A stretch of 64,000 nt of DNA, from positions 517,501 through 581,500 of the forward strand of contig VCAZ01000074.1 of assembly GCA_005784505.1 (NCBI GenBank), in the 5' to 3' direction. Position numbers and translations under genes: made by a program. The first letter of the stretch is position 1. Each line of letters begins with the position of its first letter. The notes under the pieces are model-generated. The model made no database searches. It was not told the DNA's origin and saw only the letters and a list, made by a program, of their open reading frames with translations. This document shows positions 54,916 through 64,000 of this stretch, piece by piece. This DNA is from Bagarius yarrelli (Eukaryota > Chordata > Actinopteri > Siluriformes > Sisoridae).

Positions 54916-56288
54916 AATATAATCTTATGATTTTTAGAATAATATAAATAAAAATAAAAAGTAAGGTGCAGATTCTTCCTGTTCTCCTGATGCAGCACAA
55001 TGTTGTTTGGATTTTGTCAGTTTTCGGTAACATGCCACAATTGGTGGTTGAATTGTTATTGCCCTTGTCTTTAACCCGAGCTTGTCGTTTTACATCATTT
55101 AAAAGGCAACATGAACTGATACCACATAAGTAGCACAACTTTTTTTTTTGCAATTTTGATTGTTTGGAAGACAAAAAAAAGAGAGCGAAAACAACAATAA
55201 TGTCCTTCCACAGATACGCTTGAGAGAAGATCATCGCTCCAGCAGGTCCCTCTAGAGTCCTGATCATTCGTTAATTAGAATAAGTGCAATTATCAATATC
55301 TGGCTCCACAAAGCTAGACGTCCCTGGGTTCCTCTAATTCTCACAATTAAGTGTAATTAGCCAAATTTTAAAATGATGCTTTTTACATTTAAATGGCTTC
55401 CGTTTTTCTCTGTTTGAAAGAAGAGCCGTTATTATACACCCGCTGTTGTTTGTTCTGAGCAGCTGTATGGCCTTATTGACTGAAGTATGTAAAATCAGGC
55501 CAACCCAGCTTCCTTTTTCCCATGATGGCCGAGGTTTATCCATATTTAACCAAGCATTTTACATGTCCTTTAATTGAGATTCTATTGGAAAGTTTAATAT
55601 TTATGCTTAAATCTGGACAGCGAAGTAATGCGGTTCAACCTAGTCCATTTTTAATCAATTTAATATTCCATTTTTTTTTGTTTTAGACAGCTAAATCTAC
55701 TAAGCCTGATTAACAGGCCAACTTTAAAATCTTTAGAATTATTAATAAACCTCCTAGAATTTTCTTCAGGGCATTTTATGTTAGCGAAAGAGCTCAGATC
55801 TCTCGGCAGGAATATGATGTCGCTTGGTGTCTTTTCTTCCAAATAAATATATTTAATTGTAAATGGAGAGGATGATGACATTTGGAGCTGCCTATCTATC
55901 TGGCTGTGAGAAGCCACAGAGCCAGCTCCAACACTGCACATGGAATCTCTGCCAAAATTGTGATGGCCGCCTCATTTATTAAACGTGACAGAGATAAATT
56001 TCACAGCAGACAGTCTGGTGTCCTGGCGAGAAGAGCTGACAGCATCAGTGACATTAAATTATTTTATGAAATAATTAAGCTTGTGTCGGGGTAAAGATGC
56101 CAAGCTTTTGTCCAGCTGTGGGGAGGGCACTAATACTGCCTTCAACCATAAGATTCAACCCAGGTTATTTTAGAAGTACTCTATGTAATACTCTGATAAT
56201 ACTAAATACATGTATACAGTAATAATCATTGGGTAAAAATGATTTTAATTTTAAAATATATATACATATTTTTACATTTTTGTGAAAA
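54916..56288. other. Unique stretch, strongest candidate conserved element cluster (55260-56100)
   Basis: More than 800 bp without any repeat family. TTAATTAGAATAAGTGCAAT, AATTAAGTGTAATTAGCCAA, CTTTAATTGAGATTCTATTG and AATTGTGATGGCCGCCTCAT give it the composition of vertebrate developmental enhancers. Frames on both strands (such as 55882-56094) lack coding motifs. Sequence alone cannot prove conservation. Confidence 0.45.
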
Positions 56289-56345
56289 GGCAGCACAGTG
56301 GCTTACTGGTTGAAACTGTCGCCTCACAGCAAGAAGGCACGGGTT
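56289..56345 (+). mobile_element. SINE-A head fragment
   Basis: GGCAGCACAGTGGCTTACTG, CGCCTCACAGCAAGAAGGCA and GGGTT: only the tRNA-like head remains. Confidence 0.8.
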
Positions 56346-57733
56346 AGAAAATAAAATACATTTTTTTAATTGAAAAAAATAAGCTATAGCACTGGTTTTT
56401 ATGTATCATTTATTGTCTTTAGAGAGTAATTAAAGTCCATTTGAAACGTCATTTTGCACCCCCTTAGATTTTTTTACATTCTATTTTAGGTTCAGGTGTA
56501 CTAAAAATTGATACAGTATAGGTGACACTGGTAAAGCAGAATTTCTAATTTAATTCAAATGACGCTTATTGATTTTAAACAACTGCAGCAAATTAAGCTC
56601 AGCATAATTGTCTTTATTTTGTAGAAGTTAAAACCAGTACGAAAAAGAACACTTTAACACCTCTGAGGGCTGCAAATGTTAAGTGCTCACCAGGGCAACA
56701 TTTACACTGAAGATCTTGATTAAATTTTTCAAAACTGACCCATATCCGATTTTCGAATTTACACTACACATGGAAAAATAGCCGAAAGTAAATGTACTGA
56801 CCTGGAAAGGTTGTAAAAAACGGTGCAGTAATCCGTGGAAGAAGCCAAAATACTGCTCTCTTTGGGCGGAGAAAAATAAAACAGGAAAGCCCTTGTTGCA
56901 TTGATCAATACGGACAAAAATATATATCTTTTTTTTTTCATAGTGCATTCATTTTTTGTTATTTGTTTACAGACAAAACAGATTTTGCATAGACAAAATT
57001 ATTAAATATCACAATACAAACTTGTGTTTTATCTGTTTATTTCCACACATTTATGAGGCCTGAAACCAATCTAAAAAAATATCAGAATCCATTTTTTTAC
57101 TTGTTTACACTGTCGTTGATCATATCCGATTAAAGAAAAAAAAATCGTAATTGGGTCACTTGATACACACATTGTAAATGCGGCCCAGGAGGCATAAGCT
57201 GAGCTTTTAAATAACACTAAAATATGTGGCAGGTTGGTGGGCAAAAACCTGTTTACAACCTTAAATTAATTATCCTCTAAATTAAGATATTTTCCTACTA
57301 TATATTTATCCACAGTTACATGCTTAAAACATATAATTATTACTTACATCCTGCTACAGATACACAGTAAAACAATTTGGCCATGAATATTTTGTACTTT
57401 ATTTACAGTGAAGGGCTGCGTTATTTTAAGCAAAGGATGGTGGTACTTAAAAGCTCTAGCAAATAAAGCTGTAAGCAAAGAGACTTGATTATAATATAAA
57501 CAGACGATGTGAAAGGATAGTACTAGCTGATTGGCAGGATGAATGTGCTGTGAAGAGCCTGGGGGAAAGGGTAATTGGAATAAATGAAAGATTTGCATCA
57601 GGAAAAGGCAAAGGTGCCGCTCGGCTGCTTAATCGCTTTTTTCTTCAACAAAGTCTCCTTTCCCTATTGAGATTGAATTAAGCGGTTAAGTAGGTTGCTG
57701 TGTGTCACTATTGCTTTAACCTCTTTCGCCCAG
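56346..57733. other. Unique stretch, candidate conserved element at 57390-57690
   Basis: Bases 57390-57690 (GAAAGATTTGCATCAGGAAA, GCCGCTCGGCTGCTTAATCG) are complex and non-repetitive. Elsewhere the stretch is AT-rich with no recognised family. Confidence 0.35.
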
Positions 57734-57826
57734 GAGCTCAGTTCAAAGTTCGGAGTGTCTTCGACATGCAGTCAAATTCTGTAGACGAAATAGCACAGAG
57801 AGCCAAATTGGTTGTGAATGCAGAGG
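57734..57826 (+). other. Exon-like open frame, possible oxidoreductase fragment
   Basis: A pyrimidine-rich acceptor (CTTTAACCTCTTTCGCCCAG, ending 57733) is followed by a frame reading VRSVFDMQSNSVDEIAQRAK, then LVVNAEG. The end has only a weak donor (GAGG/GTTTAT). SVDEIAQRAKLVVN recalls the SLDEMAKQATVVLN region of saccharopine dehydrogenase-like oxidoreductases, from memory and over fewer than 20 residues. No neighbouring exon was found. Chance is a serious alternative. Confidence 0.2.
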
Positions 57827-58257
57827 GTTTATTCATTCATTATAATTGTTTTTTATGTATACATATTTTTAGAAATGCAAATACTAATTTTGATAAACAG
57901 GTAAACAGTAATTTGATCTTTGCTACGTGGACCTTATATTTTCTTTTTCTGTAGTATTTGTATTGTACTTTATGATGTCAGCCATTTTATCCGCAATCAA
58001 GCATTTTTTAGAAATCACCCCAGCCAAGCTAGGGGGACGGATCGATGTTTTCAGTCGAACCTAGGGGACAGATCGATGTCCTTAGCAAAGCCAGGGGGTG
58101 GAGCAGAAGACCACCAGGTCAGAGCCAGCAGAGCATTAAACAAAGGCGGAGCATTAGACAAAGAGAGTTCTGTAGACTGGCGTGATGTAATATGGCTGAG
58201 ACGCAGGCTTGTCAGGCATGACGTGAGCACCAAATGAATCAAATAACTGTGAACACA
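57827..58257. other. Stretch without recognised gene
   Basis: A short tandem-like pair, GGACGGATCGATGT and GGACAGATCGATGT, lies at about 58034-58080. Otherwise nothing is recognised. Confidence 0.3.
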
Positions 58258-58500
58258 AAAACATGAACTAGGCTAGGGCAACTAACAAAATAACAGACTA
58301 ACCTAGCATGATGACCTGAAAACATAGACATGGACAATGACTGCGACATTAACAAAGCAATACAACTAAAATCAACTAAACAAGCAACACCTGAACACAA
58401 TAAGGGATTCAGCCAATGACAAGACATCAGTGAAACACATGACAAGACAAATCACATGACACCGACTACATGAACACTGAGCACGTGGCCTAACAAACAG
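58258..58500 (-). repeat. Possible dispersed repeat R, copy 3
   Basis: On the minus strand GTCATGTGATTTGTCTTGTC and CATGTGTTTCACTGATG resemble copies at 13090 and 17935. The rest is too diverged to be sure. Confidence 0.35.
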
Positions 58501-58508
58501 TCTCCAAG

Positions 58509-58666
58509 TTACATTTACATTTATGGCATTCGGCAGACGCCCTTATCCAGAGCGACTTACTTTTATCTTTTATAAAACTGAGCAATTGGAGGTTAAGGGC
58601 CGCACTCAGGGGCCCAGCAGTGGTGGCTTCGGGTTTGTAGTCCAACACTTTCACCACAAGCCACCA
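58509..58666 (-). mobile_element. SINE-B, B-box region deleted
   Basis: ATGGCATTCGGCAGACGCCC, TTATCCAGAGCGACTTACTT, GGGGCCCAGCAGTGGTGGCT, then a jump to GTAGTCCAACACTTTCACCA. The tail is the best preserved in the window. Confidence 0.88.
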
Positions 58667-58736
58667 GTGCCCTCTGATGGCCTGGCAGGGTAATGCCCTA
58701 GAAAGTTTTCGTAACAGATTTTGTACCAGATATTAC

Positions 58737-58886
58737 AGAATTTGGTAGACTTTTTTATATCTAACTGAGCATTTGGGGTTTAAGGGTCTTGCTAAGGGCC
58801 CCAACAGTGGCAGCTTGGTGGTGAAGGGAATTGAGCCGTGACCATTGGATCAGCAGACCAACACTTTAACTACTAAAACCCCCTTT
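58737..58886 (-). mobile_element. SINE-B, diverged
   Basis: AGCATTTGGGGTTTAAGGGT, GGCCCCAACAGTGGCAGCTT and GACCAACACTTTAACTACTA. It lies about 70 bp from the previous copy in the same orientation. Confidence 0.75.
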
Positions 58887-59800
58887 TCTTAAGCTACAGA
58901 AGTGCCTTATCAAATTCATAATAATAATCAGAACATTATTAATATTATTATTATTTATAAAATAGATGTTGGTGATTAATTCAAAGAAAAAAATACAATC
59001 CTGATAGAACTCTATAGAAAAAAATGTAGTTTAAAAAACAAAGTTTTCTATGTTGGATTTTTTTTTACTTTTAATACTTACTTCCAATAAATATAACAGT
59101 TTAAAACATTTACTGAAATAATATTCTAAACAGTAAAGTTAACTTCTATCAAATCCATTTTTAGGTAAAATAAATATACTCCAGTGTGGCTTTGGGGTAC
59201 TTTATCCACCTCTGCTGTGTTGTCAGCACTTAAAAAACACTGTTCAATAAATCATATGTAACTAAGCAAAGATTAATGGGTAATACTACACTAACACCAA
59301 AGTAACCTAGCAATCAATGAATGCTGAGTAATTACTTAGTAATTAAATAATAAAATAGTCATTATGAGCTCCACAATAACAATTTACCTGAGGGCTGTTT
59401 GCAATTTTTAATAGTATAATTATATTTATAATAAATATTTATAATTTATAACAGTGCTTGAGTACAAATTTTAAAATTGTTATAATAATAAAATTATTAT
59501 AAAATTATCAAAAAAAAATATTTTAAAAACATATTCAAATATGCTAATTATAAGAAAAATAACACATAGGCACATTAGGTATCCCAAAACATGCTAATAG
59601 GTTGAAAAAACCCGCCCCTGTGTGTAAACTTGGGCGATGGACCAATGTACCACCTAGGGTCTATGCATATGTTTCACAAACAGGCTCCAGACCCAAAAAC
59701 AATTGGTTATATTATAGGAATAAATACAAAAAGCCCCTAATAATGTGCCCTACTTCCTTTTAGAAGGATTAATTCTAAAAATAATGGATTATTAGCAAAT
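58887..59800. other. AT-rich stretch without recognised features
   Basis: Long AT-rich runs and no gene or repeat family recognised. Confidence 0.35.
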
Positions 59801-59870
59801 GTGGCTTAGTGGTGGTTTAGTGGTTAAGGTGTTGGACTGAAAGACCAGGGTTCGAATCCCAGCAGCATCC
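59801..59870 (+). mobile_element. SINE-B head fragment with partial duplication
   Basis: GTGGCTTAGTGGTGGTTTAG repeats the A-box word, then GTTAAGGTGTTGGACTGAAA and GGTTCGAATCCCAGCAGC. Nothing follows the B box. Confidence 0.78.
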
Positions 59871-60199
59871 CAAGCTTGTACTGAGGAGTTTTCAGCAGGA
59901 ACCGCTTACAGCTAAAGTCTGTTAGCAACAATAATGTAGAAGAACTCCAGGGAACTTTGATGGCTGAAACTTATTATTGGTAGTCTTGACCAATTAAGGC
60001 TTAATTTTCCATCCAGTACAGTTGGGCAGGTCCCTAATCTTTTTTTATAAAAATCACTCTAATTAACTGACTTAATCTATGAAATTACACATTCACCAGT
60101 GGGATGGCACCCCCTGCCCTCTGGAACTGAGACATGGGAAATCAGGAACTACTGAGGACAGTATCCATTGCCTCATTTTAGTTTCGGCCCCATAGAGAC

Positions 60200-60450
60200 T
60201 TAATATAGACTCGTGAAAGAGCAGTCATTACTGGAAAACAAGTGATGAAAAGACTACACAGACCGGAGGTGCAATTTTAGATCTAACAAACTTAAAGGTC
60301 TTCTTTGAAACGACTACACTTACATCAGATCTTCATTCCACACTGGAGGAAAGACAATTGGTTTCTAAACCATACATGATGCATTGAAAGGTCTAACTAT
60401 AGACCTGGAGGATGCATATTTCCACATTCCAATTGCTGTTTAGCCCAAGC
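60200..60450 (+). pseudogene. Reverse transcriptase relic of a retroelement, DIRS-like or Ty3-like
   Basis: One + frame reads ILDLTNLKVFF (about 60272-60305). After a one-base shift and a stop, another reads LTIDLEDAYFHIPIA (about 60393-60437). The order ILDL-x-LN, then DLKDAYFHIPI is the start of the reverse-transcriptase fingers and the first catalytic aspartate (D of DLxDAYF). This spelling is common in DIRS and Ty3-type elements. The YxDD motif was not found. The copy is dead and truncated. Confidence 0.55.
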
Positions 60451-61851
60451 ACAGGGCCGAGGGCAGGATTATCCACCACCAAGGGCTCGGAAAATTACAT
60501 ATGATAATGAGGTGACCAAACAAGCTTAGTAAGTGAGCATATGCACACCTTCTGTCTTCAATAGCTGCATACCAATTGGGCAAATATAATCAGACATCAA
60601 ATATGCTGTCCTAGCAAGCCCACACCTGGCAAATCCTCAGGAACATTGTTTGGTTAATTTAGAACACTAATGCCTGATTTGTTTAGGAAAAGAAAACTTA
60701 CTGCTTCAAAAATCAGGGCAAAATAAATATGTGGAACTGCCACAACTGGCCAAATTTACAGCTTTAAGCCTGTTCACCTCTGTCATTGCTGTGCTTGTCA
60801 CTGCAATGCAGTACCTTATAATGTATTATGAACCCTACGGATGACTAAGAAAAAGTGAAGGACCGTCAAGCCACCTTAGTCTCTTGGGTTGACGGAATGG
60901 CAGCTACTACTTGTGGTCACTATATTGAGGTGATATTTGGTAAAAATAGAAAAACTCCACTAGTTCTGAAAGATTATATATAAAATAAAATTAGCATACC
61001 AGGTGTTTTCTAAATTTCCAGTTCTTTATATATTTTTGTGTTTAAAAGTTTTTGGACACTGTAAGTAGCCTGTTGTCTTCTATATTTTCATTACACCAAT
61101 ATATCTTCCAACCTTTACAGGTTAACTTTACCTTTGAAGCCTTATGGACAACGTTGCTCCATTTCTACCTTATCAGCCACCGAATTATGGCATACAAACC
61201 TTTTAAACCAAGTCGTTATTTATGGTTTGCTTTAGTTAGGTTAGTTTTGCTCCTAGATATATTTTTTACATCTTTCAGTTCTGGAATGTTAGATCCTGCT
61301 GAGTAAATGAAACACATAAAGCTAAACTGTACCCTATGGGCGCTGAAAAGGAAAACAATAGAACCTTTATTTCCACCGTACAATGGTGCCATAGCTTGAG
61401 GGAAAACTTGTACTCCTGATTACACAGCACTGCTCCACTTAACCCCACCAGAGACCCCCTGCTTTCCAAGAGATGGGCTTGTGGCAGGGGGGCCTCTTTG
61501 ATTCCAAACAGGGCATATGAGCTCCTGTTGGTCCCTGAGGGCCTCTCTGCACATTCAGTCCCACTGTGCAACACATATGCCCCTCAAAAGCCTGAATTAT
61601 AGCAACAGTCTGCTGATATCAACACTGTCCTCTAGCTTGGTCTTGTTCCATTTCACACATACATGGTTTAACCTTGAAGAAGTTTTGTTTTTGCAGGTTG
61701 GGTGATTGGATCACTTTTGAGAACTTGGTTTTGTTGCTTCTCCTTCTCTTTGATCATTTTGTTTGCTAGACCAACTGTAGCTTTCACCGATAATGCACAA
61801 GTGTATAAAAATGAGCATCATATTAGTAGAATATTTTCAGGCCCTTATGTA
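60451..61851. other. Possible further retroelement debris, unrecognised
   Basis: Bases 61310-61620 have a more GC-rich, coding-like texture, with long frames on both strands, and may continue the retroelement at 60200. No motif is clear. A Tc1-type terminus-like word, AAAAGTTTTTGGACACTG, lies at 61046-61063. Confidence 0.3.
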
Positions 61852-62090
61852 GGGGGGCAGGGTGGCTCAAATGGTTAAGGTGTGCTGAGTTGTTAATCTG
61901 AAGACCAGAAACACCTGGGTTCGAGCCCCACCTCCAGCAAGTCAAGTCAACCACTGTTGGGTCCTTGAGCAAGACCCTTAACCCTTCCTGCTCCAGGGGC
62001 GCTGTATCATAGCTGACCCTGCACTCTGACCCCCAACTTACTAAGATGGCTCTGTACATGTACCTTACACAATGAAGTTGACTATTATTT
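61852..62090 (+). mobile_element. SINE-C, tRNA-derived SINE with a different 3' body
   Basis: Head GGTGGCTCAAATGGTTAAGG and B box GGGTTCGAGCCCC, then GGTCCTTGAGCAAGACCCTT as in SINE-B. After that it differs: CAGGGGCGCTGTATCATAGC, GACCCTGCACTCTGACCCCC, CTTACTAAGATGGCTCTGTA, without the L2-type tail. This is a distinct family sharing a central domain with SINE-B. Confidence 0.82.
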
Positions 62091-62395
62091 TTATTTTATT
62101 ATGTATTATTATTACATGTATAAAAACCAACTTCATTTCCTATTTATGCTTTTTCATCCAGAATTTAATGCCTGAAATTTAAAATCAATTTAGCCGGTGG
62201 TATGTTTCACTTGGCCACCAGCTAAAAGTCAGAAATTGCCATTTTAGAAAAAAATAATTCAAGCAGTCTGTTTAATCTTACCCCATACCCGATTCAAACA
62301 GAAAGTAAAACAGGAATTTTCTTTCCATCCTGAATAATCAGTATATTTTTCTTGTTTTTTTCCTAGTTTCTATCAGTTAAAAAATAGATATATAT

Positions 62396-62399
62396 AAAA

Positions 62400-62452
<53 letters not shown>

Positions 62453-62458
62453 CAGATA
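62396..62458. repeat. (GATA)n microsatellite
   Basis: About 14 units of GATA, preceded by TATATATAAAAATA. Confidence 0.97.
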
Positions 62459-64000
62459 ACAAATCTAATGTCAGGTAATGTCGGATAAAATCTTCTGGTT
62501 TTAAAAACAATCTAATGCCCATAAAAAATGTCAATGCTGTCGAAATAGCTATTACAGTTTTACCCTGAAGGGATCCTTCCGTATTGTAGCCACCCACTAA
62601 AACAAATTCCACATGGTTAAATCTAAGATCAGTAAAAAAAAACCCTTTGTTACGTGATATTTCTGTTTTTGACAACTATATTATATTAGTGTCCCTAAAC
62701 AAAATAGAAAACTTTTACCCTTGATAGCTGCTTCCAAATAGCAATTTTTTTTTTTTTATACATTAGTTTTGTTTCTTCGAGTGTGTCTATGTAAAAAAAT
62801 ACTCTAGCAATCCTTTTATTATCTGTCAAAAATATCATGTACTTTAGAAACTGCAGGTAAAGTTCTATTTTTAAAAAAATCTGCACACAAATAATGAAGG
62901 TTTTTTGTCAGGAAATTTCTAGACATTTATCAAAATTTGACAATGTAAATGGTTTTCCAAAGATATCAGAAGAAAGACTTACAAATACAGAAAGTTCATA
63001 GTGAGATTTGGTTTCTTTGTTAATTCAAGACATTTTGTATCACTTACTGTGAAATAGAAGGATGTAGATAGAAAAAGGATTTAATGAATCACGGACTACA
63101 AATTCCTGTCAATGTCACAGACATCATCCTCACGAGACCTCCAAACTAACTAGGTTACCTTGGATCACTGACTCGACATTCGTTTCAACCTCCTTTTTTC
63201 TTATATTCTGGTGTATCTCCACCAGGTTATCTAATAAAATCAGACAATCCATTTCCCACTTTCCATCTTCTATGAATATCTGAGCCGCTTTACAATACAC
63301 TCAGACACTTAGGGTACAGGACGTTTATCCTTATCTTAACTTTCCATTGTTATTATTTTTATCTGCATCAAATTAGAGTTGAGCAACATTTCACAATAGG
63401 CTTTTGTCTATGAATATAGATTGAGCTGAGACCGAGAAATGGTCCTTAGGGGGTATTTGCACAAATAGAATATGAAAGCCCTTGTTATCTGCGCTACAAT
63501 GTTTTCCCAGATAAGAAGTTAGACTGCTGCAGGGCTGATGTAAAAGGTTAGTGCATGTTCTATGCTATATAGACTAAAAGTGTGTTATAAGTGTGCCATT
63601 CATCAAAGCTTAGTGACATGGTCAAATCAAACAGGGATAATTTGACAAATATATGTGTCAGATGAGAAGGTATATAGTGTGTCTGGTGTGTGTGCTTGTG
63701 TTTAGCTGTCTACATTTTGGCACACTGACTGACAATGACTGATAAAAATATTCCTCAATCTAATCAGTCATAACATTACTCTTTGTCCTGGTTTTCCTCC
63801 TGGTCTCTGTGACTCTTCCATAATTGCCTTGTCAGTATTTGTGGTTCCTCATAAACTACGGGCTGGTAGATGGCTTTCTGTATGCCCTGCCCTGGAAACA
63901 GATGTCTAAGTCAGTGGCCTCCATTAGGCTGGCTAGCACATGGGGATAACTCATTCCACCAGACCAGCCTCCGGACACCAAGTCCTTACATCTGTTAGGA
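62459..64000. other. Unique stretch to the window end
   Basis: No SINE, MITE or gene was recognised in 1.5 kb. Bases 63060-63330 and 63770-64000 are the most complex and could hold conserved elements. A short poly(T) lies at about 62745-62757. Confidence 0.35.

Overview
This window looks like intergenic or deep intronic DNA of a ray-finned fish. The reasons are its AT-rich, gene-poor sequence, abundant microsatellites, many tRNA-derived SINEs whose 3' end matches the fish L2-type tail (GTCGCTCTGGATAAGRGC), and Tc1-type and hAT-type MITEs of kinds widespread in teleosts. The SINE and MITE mix suggests an otophysan such as a catfish or relative, but that is inference from remembered family sequences. 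I recognise no intact protein-coding gene, tRNA, rRNA, CRISPR array or operon. The longest open frames are translated microsatellites or fall within what chance allows.

Layout. 0-10 kb: apparently unique DNA broken by SINEs, a GATA array, two copies of a short hAT-like MITE and Tc1-type MITE remnants. 10-20 kb: a frameshifted retrotransposon endonuclease relic (10.6 kb), a Tc1-type MITE with matching 27-bp termini (12.4 kb), an hAT MITE (15.6 kb), a 400-bp polypurine block (17.0 kb) and a minisatellite (18.2 kb). 19.4-20.8 kb: a nested insertion with a Tc1-type MITE as host and a SINE and an hAT MITE inside it, each guest flanked by target-site duplications. 24.2-25.0 kb: a long TATG array. 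27.3-31.0 kb: minisatellites inside an old diverged tandem duplication. 32.0 and 39.2 kb: two more hAT MITE copies, the second with an exact 8-bp target-site duplication. 40.8-41.7 kb: a tandem array ending in a non-LTR retrotransposon tail. 42.3-46.0 kb: two degenerate polypyrimidine arrays. 46.5-50.7 kb: a dense SINE cluster and long TA arrays. 54-55 kb: a roughly 520-bp tandem duplication. 60.2 kb: a decayed reverse-transcriptase relic.

Several non-repetitive stretches have the look of conserved non-coding elements: complex sequence, many TAAT/ATTA cores, no repeat family. Examples are 11.6, 22.45, 34.2, 36.6, 44.1, 53.0-53.8 and 55.26-56.1 kb. Without alignment to other fish this stays a hypothesis. 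Two short exon-like frames (14148-14234 and 57734-57826) are recorded at low confidence. I found no evidence of a novel multi-gene system. The most informative content is the insertion history and the tandem-repeat structure.
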